Below, piece after piece: positions 1 to 7,915 of a stretch of DNA of 38,537 nucleotides (its first letter is position 1; every line of letters begins with the position of its first letter). The position numbers and the translations under genes were made by a program. The notes below the pieces were generated by a model. That model saw only the letters and a list, made by a program, of their open reading frames with translations. It made no database searches and was not told the origin of the DNA. The DNA is from UBA1046 sp964624395 (GTDB lineage: Bacteria > Bacillota > Clostridia > Saccharofermentanales > DTU023), in the NCBI GenBank assembly GCA_964624395.1, contig CAZUWY010000013.1, forward strand, positions 1-38,537. Direction: 5' to 3'.

Positions 1-164
1 GTGTAAATTACTTTATCCCCCGGCAGGGGGCGGATGCTGTCGAGGCGCAAAATACCCCTTAGCATGGCCAAGCCGGTAAAATTACTCTCATGACTGTGCA
101 GCAGATAATGGCCGCCTACCCCGCGTAAAATTACTGCTTTGTTTTTCTTGGGCCCATCTGTCAT
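1..164 (-). CDS. rsgA: Ribosome small-subunit GTPase RsgA, N-terminal fragment (cut by window edge)
   Basis: Only about the first 54 codons are present; the gene runs off the left edge. The translation starts MTDGPKKNKAVILRG and contains LAMLRGILRLDS followed by RPLPGDKVIY. This matches the OB-fold start of RsgA/YloQ, where an RGxxR segment is followed by PLVGDxV. RsgA is a circularly permuted GTPase that acts in late 30S maturation; its GTPase and zinc domains lie outside the window. The ATG lies 24 bases after the prkC stop. The nearest Shine-Dalgarno-like sequence (184-191) is about 19 bases away, so the exact start is uncertain. Placement after prpC-prkC is the usual Bacillota order and supports the call. 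Confidence 0.8.
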   Translation of the reverse strand, partial: MTDGPKKNKAVILRGVGGHYLLHSHESNFTGLAMLRGILRLDSIRPLPGDKVIY

Positions 165-188
165 AGCAATAGATTAAAGATTTTCACC

Positions 189-2336
189 TCAGCCATCATC
201 GGGTTTATCCGTCTGGCCGGAGTTTGGATCAGTGGTCGTTTCCGTCGGCGCTTCAGTTGTCGGTGTGGTCTCGGGTGTCGGCGCCGTCGTCGGTGTCGGC
301 ACGGGGGTGGGATTTAAGAACTGGTCATAATCTTTCTTGGAGCCATAGACAACCGTGATTGAATCACTGGTGAAGCTGCTGCCGGCTTCGATACTTTGCG
401 TCAGAATAAAGATTGAATTCCAATGATCCTTATTGCGCGGATCAAGGGCATTGGCCTCTGCCGAGCCGATGCTGTTGGTATTTATATGCTTGATGCCCAC
501 CTGACCCAGAAGTGAATAAGCCTGAGTCATATTCTTGCCCACCAGCTGGGGCATGATCTGCACCGCCGGCGGCACGGGTGTGGGGTTGAAATAGTTATTA
601 TAGTCTTCTCTGGTGCCGACCAGAACGGACACCTGGCTGCCACCTTCAGTTGAGGTTCTGGCTGCGGGCGTCTGAGTGATAACCACCTTTTTATCCTCCG
701 GGATAGTGCGGCCGCCTATGGTGGTCTGGCTGCCTAAGATCAGATTGGAATCCTCCAGCATCTGAATCGCCATGGCCAGCGACTGATTGGTGATATCCGG
801 CACTTCGACCACAGCAGAGCCGGAACTGTAGACAATGGTAATAACAGTGCCTTTTGTCTCCAGGCTGTTGGCCTGGGGGATGGTGCGGATAACATTATCT
901 CTTTCCGTAGTATCCGAGGGTTCCTGGCGGAAGATAACCTCAAAGCCCTCTGCTCTTAAAATCTCCTCGGCCGCCAGTCTGGACTGGCCGCTCACATCAG
1001 GTACAGCAACAGACTCCTGACCTTCACAGACATAGATCTCTAAAACTGCCCCCTGAGGATTTATTTTCACCTGCCCGTCGGATTCCGGCTTTTGCCGTAA
1101 AATAATCCCTATTTCTGCATTTTCATCAATTTCCGTATGAATCTGGACCTGCAGGCCCTGCTTTCTAAGTTCCTCCAGATCTTCTAGGGCATCATCATAA
1201 TAGCGGCCGACAAAATTGGGCAAGATGATCTCTGGATTATCCGGCTGATCGGGGCTGGTATTAAATCTTTGCACCAGCCAGACAACCAGGACGGCCACCA
1301 AAACCATGGCAATGGCGACAATGCCAAAAACCAGAGCAGTATCCCGGTAGCGAGAACTCCTTCTTTTATTGTAGGTATGCTCAATCTCGCGCAGTTTATT
1401 GTAATTGGCCTGCTGCTTTTGTAAACCGATCGCCGAGGTAGACCCCTCCCAGCCCGAAGCTGATTTGGGGATAACACCGTAGATGGCATCAGGTTCAATC
1501 ATAAAGGCATCCAGCTCGTCGACAAACTCTCTGGCCGACTGGTAGCGACCGTCCGGATTTTTTTGCATGGCTTTGTTAACAATGGCATCCAGAGCCCTGG
1601 GCAGGCCTCTCAAATGGGTGGAAGGCGGCAGGGGGTTTTCCTGCAGATGCTTGATCGCCACTGCCACCGAGGATTCACCGTCGAAGGGCAGCTGGCCGGT
1701 CAGCATCTCATAAAAGACCACGCCGAGAGAATAAAGATCGGAGCGGGTGGTGATGCTGCCCCCTCTGGCCTGCTCGGGCGAAAAATAGTGAACCGAGCCT
1801 AAAACCATGCCCCCGGTCAGGGTGATGGTGTTGGCACTTGAGGTTCTGGCGATGCCAAAGTCAGTCACTTTGGCCACCATATCCGGGGTGACCAAAATAT
1901 TTTGCGGCTTGATATCCCTGTGGATAATGCCTCTTTGATGGGCATGCTCCAAGGCCAGCCCGATCTGGATCATCAGGGGGGTGGCCTGTCTGTAGTCCAG
2001 ATGACCTTGCTCTCTGATCAGTTCCTTGAGAGTTTTCCCCTCCACATATTCCTGGACAATATATCTGGTTCTGCCGTCCTGGCCGTAATCCAGCACGCGC
2101 ACAATATTGGGGTTATCGAGGCTGGCAGCCGCCCTAGCCTCAGTGGCAAAGCGCTTAATGAATTCGGGATCGTCAGTTAACTCGTCGCGCATCAGCTTGA
2201 GTGCGACATGAATACCCAGTTCAATATCCTGGGCCAGATAAACCGAGGCCATCCCGCCCTGGCCCAGATCTCTGATGATCCGGTAGCGTCCGCCGATGAT
2301 GGTGCCCGGGGCCATCTGGTAATTGCTAGTTCTCAT
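189..2336 (-). CDS. prkC: PASTA-domain membrane Ser/Thr protein kinase PrkC
   Basis: 715 residues. The cytoplasmic kinase domain carries the glycine loop (LGQGGMASVY), the VALK lysine (about 47), HRDIKPQN (139-146) and DFG (159-161). A threonine-rich activation loop and SPEQARGG follow. One membrane helix lies at about 334-356. Four PASTA-like repeats follow outside the cell (about 372-440, 444-510, 512-578, 595-665); the last carries an insertion. The C-terminus is a Thr/Pro-rich tail. The kinase senses muropeptides or lipid II through its PASTA repeats and phosphorylates division, wall and translation proteins. I chose the ATG at 2336 because GGGAGG precedes it by five bases; an ATG at 2357 has no such site. 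It overlaps the end of prpC by 11 bases, so the two are translationally coupled. Confidence 0.95.
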   Translation of the reverse strand: MRTSNYQMAPGTIIGGRYRIIRDLGQGGMASVYLAQDIELGIHVALKLMRDELTDDPEFIKRFATEARAAASLDNPNIVRVLDYGQDGRTRYIVQEYVEGKTLKELIREQGHLDYRQATPLMIQIGLALEHAHQRGIIHRDIKPQNILVTPDMVAKVTDFGIARTSSANTITLTGGMVLGSVHYFSPEQARGGSITTRSDLYSLGVVFYEMLTGQLPFDGESSVAVAIKHLQENPLPPSTHLRGLPRALDAIVNKAMQKNPDGRYQSAREFVDELDAFMIEPDAIYGVIPKSASGWEGSTSAIGLQKQQANYNKLREIEHTYNKRRSSRYRDTALVFGIVAIAMVLVAVLVVWLVQRFNTSPDQPDNPEIILPNFVGRYYDDALEDLEELRKQGLQVQIHTEIDENAEIGIILRQKPESDGQVKINPQGAVLEIYVCEGQESVAVPDVSGQSRLAAEEILRAEGFEVIFRQEPSDTTERDNVIRTIPQANSLETKGTVITIVYSSGSAVVEVPDITNQSLAMAIQMLEDSNLILGSQTTIGGRTIPEDKKVVITQTPAARTSTEGGSQVSVLVGTREDYNNYFNPTPVPPAVQIMPQLVGKNMTQAYSLLGQVGIKHINTNSIGSAEANALDPRNKDHWNSIFILTQSIEAGSSFTSDSITVVYGSKKDYDQFLNPTPVPTPTTAPTPETTPTTEAPTETTTDPNSGQTDKPDDG

Positions 2337-3096
2337 CTGAACCTCCCAGGTCAACAAAGGCCACTATGACCGTGACATCATCCTGCCCGCCCGAGGCATG
2401 GGCTATATCCACCAGTTTTTCCGCCGCTTCTCTGGCATTTTTAGAGTTTTGCAGCAGCCATTCAATATCTTCATCGGGCACATAGCCGTGCAGGCCGTCG
2501 CTGCAGACCAAATAGCGGTCACCGGCCTCAAGCTCGAAAACATCTATCGCCGGGCGGATATAGTCAGGAGATCCCATGGCCTGAGTCAGGATATGCCTTT
2601 GCGGATGAACGCGGGCTTCCTTTTCGTCTATCTCGCCTAAATCGATCATCTCCTGAACCAAAGTCTGATCCTTGGTCAGCTGCTCCAGCAGCTCTTCTCT
2701 CAGACGATAGCATCTGCTGTCGCCTATCTGGCAAAGGTAGATATTGTCCGGATAAAAAAGGGCACAGGTCATCGTTGTGCCCATACCGCTGTTGGACTGG
2801 CTTTCCAAAGAGCGCTTGTAGATGGAAATATTAATCGACTGGACATTATCCTCCAGCAGCCTTGTGACCTCAGCTAGGTCTTCCTCCTGGGGCAAAAGAG
2901 GATAAAGCATCTCTCTTATGCCGTCGATGGCAATCTTGCTGGCCAGCTCACCATTGAGATGCCCGCCCATGCCGTCAGCCACAACCAGCACAGCAGGAAA
3001 AAGATTTTCCTTGCTGACAATGGCAAAATTATCTTCATTTCCCTGTCTGGACGGCCCCTTGCGGCTCATGGCTGCATAATGCAGATCTTCAAGCAT
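2326..3096 (-). CDS. prpC: PP2C-family protein phosphatase PrpC (Stp1)
   Basis: 256 residues, the usual length for this family. The PP2C motifs appear in order: SRQGNEDNF, VVADGMGGHLNGE, GMGTTMTCALF, IGDSRCYRLR, TKDQTLVQEM, LVCSDGLHGYV and GGQDDVTVIVA. The aspartates that bind the two catalytic metals are present. It removes phosphate from targets of the adjacent PASTA kinase and from the kinase itself. It overlaps rlmN upstream by 8 bases and prkC downstream by 11 bases. A GGAG-type site lies about 11 bases before the ATG. No transmembrane segment is seen, so it is cytosolic. Confidence 0.95.
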   Translation of the reverse strand: MLEDLHYAAMSRKGPSRQGNEDNFAIVSKENLFPAVLVVADGMGGHLNGELASKIAIDGIREMLYPLLPQEEDLAEVTRLLEDNVQSINISIYKRSLESQSNSGMGTTMTCALFYPDNIYLCQIGDSRCYRLREELLEQLTKDQTLVQEMIDLGEIDEKEARVHPQRHILTQAMGSPDYIRPAIDVFELEAGDRYLVCSDGLHGYVPDEDIEWLLQNSKNAREAAEKLVDIAHASGGQDDVTVIVAFVDLGGSDEN

Positions 3097-4138
3097 TTTC
3101 CTGACTTCTCCTTAACTGGCCGCAAGCGGCGGCAATATCTCGCCCCAGCTCGCGTCTTCTGGTCACCTTAATCTTTTTATCGGCCAGCAGTTTAATAAAA
3201 CTTGTAATTCCTTCCTCGGGCGTGGGGCGATAGGCAATCCCCGGCACCTGATTGGCAGGAATAATATTCACATGGCAAAATTTGCCCTGCAAATTAGCGG
3301 CAAGCTCCCAAGCATGCTCTTTTTTGTCATTGATGCCGGAAAACAATGCGTATTCGTAGGTAATTCTCCTCTTGCTCTGCCGGGCATATTTCTCACCCGC
3401 CTCAATTATATCCTTGTACCTATATTTCCTCGCTATCGGCATTAAAAGCTCCCGGATATTCTGATTGGGAGCGTGCAGCGAAATCGTCATAGTTATTGGT
3501 AAATATTCATCTATGAATTTTAACATCTTATCAATAATGCAGCAAGTCGACAAAGTCACCCGCCTGGGACTGATGCCCAGACCTTCAGGGTCGGACAGGC
3601 GCCTGATAAAGCTGACAACATTTGCATAATTATCCAAAGGCTCCCCGATACCCATAATATTAACACGCTTAATCTGATTGCCGCTCAGCTTGCCGATTAA
3701 AGCCACCTGGGCCAGCATCTCCCCTGCAGTCAAGTCTCTGACCAGGCCCAGATCGGCCGAGGCACAAAAACTGCAGCCCATCCGGCAGCCCACCTGAGTG
3801 GAGATGCAAAGAGAGGCACCGTAGCGATAGTGCATTAAGACAGCTTCAATAATATTTTTGTCTCTCAGCTGGAGCAGGTATTTTTTTGTCTGATCAATTT
3901 GTGAGGATAATTCCTGGCTGACAAACAAAGGAATGGGGTCAAAATCTGCTGCAAGTTTGAGGCGGATCTCTTTTTTAAGATCAGTCATTTCGGAAAAACT
4001 CTCCAGACCTCGCTTTTGCCAGGCCAAGATCTGCCGGGCCCGATAGCTCTCCAGCCCGTTTTCGCGGCACCAGGCTTCCATTTCTTCAAGGTTTAGATCG
4101 TAAAAGTCTCTTTTTTTAGCCGCCAATTTCTCTGCCAT
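3089..4138 (-). CDS. rlmN: Dual-specificity 23S rRNA/tRNA adenine-C2 methyltransferase RlmN
   Basis: About 349 residues. This radical-SAM enzyme methylates A2503 of 23S rRNA and A37 of some tRNAs. The 4Fe-4S cluster motif is seen as CRMGCSFCASADLGL, followed by GIGEPLDNY (family GMGEPL) and STCC. AACGQL near the C-terminus contains the second catalytic cysteine. The first in-frame start is GTG at 4141; the ATG directly after it (4138) is taken here. The upstream purine-rich stretch is a poor ribosome site for either. It lies only about 26 bases after fmt. The rRNA methyltransferase gene rsmB that often sits between fmt and rlmN in related genomes is absent here. Confidence 0.94.
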   Translation of the reverse strand: MAEKLAAKKRDFYDLNLEEMEAWCRENGLESYRARQILAWQKRGLESFSEMTDLKKEIRLKLAADFDPIPLFVSQELSSQIDQTKKYLLQLRDKNIIEAVLMHYRYGASLCISTQVGCRMGCSFCASADLGLVRDLTAGEMLAQVALIGKLSGNQIKRVNIMGIGEPLDNYANVVSFIRRLSDPEGLGISPRRVTLSTCCIIDKMLKFIDEYLPITMTISLHAPNQNIRELLMPIARKYRYKDIIEAGEKYARQSKRRITYEYALFSGINDKKEHAWELAANLQGKFCHVNIIPANQVPGIAYRPTPEEGITSFIKLLADKKIKVTRRRELGRDIAAACGQLRRSQENA

Positions 4139-4164
4139 CACAACTCGCCCGCCCTTTGGGATTT

Positions 4165-5100
4165 TTAGGAGCCCAAAAGCTCTCCCTCCGGATAATTATG
4201 GGCACAGTCGCAGCAGGGCATAACCTTGCTGCCGGCGGGCTGAATGATCTCCAGATCGATCAGGCCCACCCCGCAGGCGACAGTAATAGTCTTGCCGCAG
4301 GTGAGCATACTGCCCGGGGGAGCAAAATTCTGGCAGGAATCATCGACCAGAGTCGAGGATAAAATCTTCAGCCTCTTGCCCAAGAAAGTAGTAAAAGCTC
4401 CCGGCCAGGGCTGGGTGCCGCGGATGAGATTATGGACTTCGCGAGCGGACAAGGCCCAGTCGATGCGGCCCGACTCGCGCTCCAAGCGAGGGGCGTAGCT
4501 GGCCAGACTGTCATCTTGCCTATAAGCTTTCAATTCTCCGGCCAGATAGGCCGGCAGTGAATCTATAAACAATTTAGCCCCCAGCTGGGCCAGTTCCAGC
4601 AAGAGGCTGCCGGCATCTATATTTTCAGCAATCGGATATTTGATCTGGGCCAGGACAGGTCCGCTGTCCATGCCCGCCTCCATCACCATCAAGCTGACGC
4701 CCGTAATCTCTTCACCGGCAATGATGGCCGCCTGTACAGGGGCGGCACCGCGATAGGCGGGTAAAAGCGAAGGGTGAATATTGAGGCAGCCGTAGCGGGG
4801 AATATCTAAAAGCTTTTGCGGCAGGATCTGCCCATAGGAGGCGGTGAGCAAAAGATCAGGGGCAAAATCAAAAAGTTTAGTCAAAAAATCTTCACTGCTA
4901 ACCTTTTCCGGCTGCCAGACAGTAATATTTTCCTTTTGGGCAAAGATTTTCACAGGAGACTCAACCAGCTCCATTTTTCTGCCCTGGGGCCTGTCCGGCT
5001 GCGTAACTATTAAAGCCGGCAGTAAAGAAGCAGCTTTTAATGAACTCAGGACAGTGGCGGCAAAATCCGGCGTGCCCATGAATAACAGTTTATTGATCAT
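4165..5100 (-). CDS. fmt: Methionyl-tRNA formyltransferase
   Basis: 311 residues, normal for Fmt. It transfers a formyl group from 10-formyl-THF to initiator Met-tRNA. Visible motifs are LLFMGTPDFAATVL at the N-terminus, the catalytic-site string LNIHPSLLPAYRGAAPVQ and the loop GVSLMVMEAGMDSGPVL. A C-terminal OB domain contains RGTQPWPGA. I chose the ATG at 5100, just after GAGGTC. A longer reading from 5124 would be embedded in def and has no better site. The 11-base overlap with def fits coupled production of the two enzymes that add and remove the formyl group. Confidence 0.95.
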   Translation of the reverse strand: MINKLLFMGTPDFAATVLSSLKAASLLPALIVTQPDRPQGRKMELVESPVKIFAQKENITVWQPEKVSSEDFLTKLFDFAPDLLLTASYGQILPQKLLDIPRYGCLNIHPSLLPAYRGAAPVQAAIIAGEEITGVSLMVMEAGMDSGPVLAQIKYPIAENIDAGSLLLELAQLGAKLFIDSLPAYLAGELKAYRQDDSLASYAPRLERESGRIDWALSAREVHNLIRGTQPWPGAFTTFLGKRLKILSSTLVDDSCQNFAPPGSMLTCGKTITVACGVGLIDLEIIQPAGSKVMPCCDCAHNYPEGELLGS

Positions 5101-5599
5101 CTCTGACCTCAAAGTCCTCCTCATCCTCCAGGCTGGAAAGCTCCACTAAAGGCTCCAGAGCCCTGTCCCGGTACAAGATGCCGTCCAGATGATCCGTCTC
5201 ATGACAGACGCAGACAGCAGCCAGACCTTCATATTCTCTGACAAAAGTATTGCCCTCTAAATCCTGGGCCTCGAGGACAATTCTTTCCGGCCGTTCGACA
5301 TTGCCGACCAAACCGGGCAAGGAAAGGCAGCCCTCCTCACCGATGCAAGATCCTTCTGCTTCAATGATGATGGGATTTACAACAACAGTATCCTCATCCT
5401 CCTCGCCGCCTAAATTCATCACAAAAATACGGCGCAGGATACCCACCTGGGGTGCAGCCAGGCCGATGCCGTTATATTCACGCATGGTCTCGAGCATATC
5501 TTCAGCCAGAGTTTTAAGCCTCTGATCAAATTTTTCCACAGCTCTGGCTTTTTTTCTCAAAGCCGGATCACCTTCGGTTAACACTTTGCGAATTGCCAT
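5090..5599 (-). CDS. def: Peptide deformylase
   Basis: 169 residues. This metalloenzyme removes the N-formyl group from new proteins. All three signature motifs are intact: GIGLAAPQVG, EGCLSLPG with the metal-binding cysteine, and HETDHLDG with the two metal-binding histidines and catalytic glutamate. The ATG at 5599 sits seven bases after a strong AGGAGGG; the in-frame GTG just upstream is less likely. A 42-base gap separates it from priA and the gene overlaps fmt downstream. The C-terminus is acidic. Confidence 0.96.
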   Translation of the reverse strand: MAIRKVLTEGDPALRKKARAVEKFDQRLKTLAEDMLETMREYNGIGLAAPQVGILRRIFVMNLGGEEDEDTVVVNPIIIEAEGSCIGEEGCLSLPGLVGNVERPERIVLEAQDLEGNTFVREYEGLAAVCVCHETDHLDGILYRDRALEPLVELSSLEDEEDFEVRDDQ

Positions 5600-5641
5600 C
5601 ACTAATCCCTCCTGACAGCAAAGATTATAGCACGATCCGCC

Positions 5642-7915
5642 CTAAAGCATTGAGTAGGGGTCAATATCGAGAACTATTGTGACCTCCGGCCGGCGTTTGA
5701 AGCTGTCGGCCAGCCGCAAAAAATTGGTCAGATTTTCACGCGAGGAGGATTTGGCGATCAAACGATAGCGGTACCTGCCTCTAAGCCTGGCCAAGGGAGC
5801 CCTTTGGCAGGAGATCAAAGTCAAGTCGGAAAAATATTTTGGATAGCGCTGCAGCTGCTTTTTTAGGTAGTTTTCCAAGTTTTGAGAAAAGGTCAGCACC
5901 TCATCATCTGAGCGGCCGGAGAGTAAAATGAGGCCGATATGGGCAAAGGGAGGATAAGAAGCTCTCTTTCTAAATTTTAACTCCGAATCCAAAAAGGCAG
6001 AAAAATCCTGCCTGGCCGCTGTCTGAATAATAATATTATCCGGCTGGGCAGTCTGAATAATAACCTGGCCGGGAAGATCTCCCCTGCCCGCCCTGCCGGC
6101 CGCCTGGGTCAAAAGCTGAAAGGCCTCTTCCCTGGCTCTAAAATCTGACTGGGCCAGGATTTGATCAGCGGATAAGATTCCCACCAAGGTGACATTATGA
6201 AAATCATGGCCCTTGGCGATCATCTGGGTGCCGATCAGGCAGTCAAACTCCTTCCGAGAAAAGGCATCAAGAATTTCTTGATGAGAGTATCTGCCGCTGG
6301 TACTATCAAGATCCATGCGCACTGCTTTAGCCGGGCTGAAGAGCTCCTTAAACAGCTCTTCGGCCTGCTGGGTTCCGGCTCCGGCACTGCCTATCTCCAA
6401 GCCGCCGCAGACGGGGCATTTATCTGGCAGGGCCGAGACCTGCCCGCAGTAATGGCAGATCAGATGGCTGCTCTTTATTTTCTTTTGCCAGGGGTTTAAA
6501 TGGACAGTCAAAGCGATATCACAGCGGGGGCATTCGAGGCAGTGGCCGCAGTCATGGCAGATCAGGCTGGTGGAAAAGCCGCGCCTGTTGATCAAGAGCA
6601 TTGCCTGCTCCTGGCGGGCAAAGGTCTCATCTAAAGCTGCCTGCAGGGGTCTGGAGAAAAGATTTTTGTGTCCGGCCGCTCTTTCCGCTCTGAGATCGAC
6701 CACTTTTACCTCCGCCATACCGGCCTGGCCCACCCTTTCCGGCAGCTCCAAACGGGAGGATTTGCCCTCTATTGCCCGCTGGCAGCTTTCCACCGAGGGG
6801 GTGGCTGAACCCAAAAGCAAAACTGCCCCATTTATATGCGCCCTGATTCTGGCCATTTCCAGCGCATGGTAGCGCGGGCTGGTCTCAGATTTATAGCTGC
6901 GGTCCTGCTCTTCGTCCACCACGATCAGGCCGAGATTTTCCAAGGGGGCAAAGATGGCGGAACGGGCACCGACGACAATCTTTTTTTCCTTGCGCAAAAT
7001 CTGTTGCCAGCTTTCATAGCGCTCAACCGGTGTCAACCGGCTGTGCATAATGGCAACATCGGCGCTGAAGCGCTGGGAGACCCGGGCCACCATTAAAGGC
7101 GTCAGAGCAATCTCCGGCACCAAAATCAGGACTGTCTTGCCCTCTTTGATTATTCTTTCGGCAATCTGCAGGTAAATTTCAGTCTTGCCCGAGCCGGTGA
7201 CGCCCTGCAAGAGAATTTCGCTCAGCTTGCCCGGCCTGGCCTGATCTCTTTTGCTCAGGATTTCCTCGATCACATCTTTTTGCTCGGCTGTAAGTTCAAT
7301 CTCTTGCTCCGGCAGCTCAAAAAGCTCAGGAGCTTTTAGCTCCCTTCTCACCTTCTGGGCAAAAAAGACTAAGATCCCCTTGTTTTTCATATACCTGAGA
7401 ATATTAGGACTGACCTGGCAGGCCTGGCTGATCTCGGATAAAAGAGCAAATTCATGCTGAAGTAAAAATTCACAGACCCTGATATGGCCCAGGCTCTTAA
7501 ACTCATCTTCAGCCAGCATCAAGATCACCTGCTCCGGATCTGAAAGTTTGGCCGCCAGTTCCTTTTTGTCTCCCACAGAGGTCACAGCGGCAGGTATCAT
7601 GGTGCGAACCGCCCTGCCTCTAGAGCAAAAATATCTCCTTCTCATCTCCTGGGCCAGCTGCAAAAGCTCAGCTGTGATAACAGGCCCTTCGGTCACCAGC
7701 CTGGCGATTTCTTTTATCTCTAAATCTTTGGCATCTACGGGGATCTCTTTTGTCAGCTCGGCGACATAGGCTCTAGTTAGATCTTTTCGGCGCGCAAAGG
7801 GGAGCTCTACAATCGCACCAACCTTTATTTGAGCTTTAAGCTCAGACGGAACCAGATAGGTCCAGTCCCTGTCAAAGCTTCTAGTTGCGTCATTTAGCCA
7901 CACTTTGGCATACAT
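5642..7915 (-). CDS. priA: Primosomal replication-restart helicase PriA
   Basis: 757 residues. This 3'-to-5' superfamily-2 helicase reloads the replisome at stalled forks. Domain order: DNA-binding N-terminus (1-105), winged helix (about 130-190), helicase lobe 1 with GVTGSGKTE (238-246) and DEEQD (334-338), GSATPS, then a zinc insertion with eight cysteines (about 453-503). Lobe 2 carries GTQMIAKGHDF and QAAGRAGRG. The usual histidine after DEE is glutamine; I think this is tolerated in the family. The ATG overlaps the polC stop by one base (TAATG) and has GGAGGG six to seven bases upstream. Confidence 0.95.
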   Translation of the reverse strand: MYAKVWLNDATRSFDRDWTYLVPSELKAQIKVGAIVELPFARRKDLTRAYVAELTKEIPVDAKDLEIKEIARLVTEGPVITAELLQLAQEMRRRYFCSRGRAVRTMIPAAVTSVGDKKELAAKLSDPEQVILMLAEDEFKSLGHIRVCEFLLQHEFALLSEISQACQVSPNILRYMKNKGILVFFAQKVRRELKAPELFELPEQEIELTAEQKDVIEEILSKRDQARPGKLSEILLQGVTGSGKTEIYLQIAERIIKEGKTVLILVPEIALTPLMVARVSQRFSADVAIMHSRLTPVERYESWQQILRKEKKIVVGARSAIFAPLENLGLIVVDEEQDRSYKSETSPRYHALEMARIRAHINGAVLLLGSATPSVESCQRAIEGKSSRLELPERVGQAGMAEVKVVDLRAERAAGHKNLFSRPLQAALDETFARQEQAMLLINRRGFSTSLICHDCGHCLECPRCDIALTVHLNPWQKKIKSSHLICHYCGQVSALPDKCPVCGGLEIGSAGAGTQQAEELFKELFSPAKAVRMDLDSTSGRYSHQEILDAFSRKEFDCLIGTQMIAKGHDFHNVTLVGILSADQILAQSDFRAREEAFQLLTQAAGRAGRGDLPGQVIIQTAQPDNIIIQTAARQDFSAFLDSELKFRKRASYPPFAHIGLILLSGRSDDEVLTFSQNLENYLKKQLQRYPKYFSDLTLISCQRAPLARLRGRYRYRLIAKSSSRENLTNFLRLADSFKRRPEVTIVLDIDPYSML

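Noticed and set aside
6702..7016. DEEQD instead of DEEHD in PriA as a possible inactivating change.
   Set aside because: All other helicase and zinc motifs are intact, and I believe glutamine at this place occurs in other PriA and superfamily-2 proteins.
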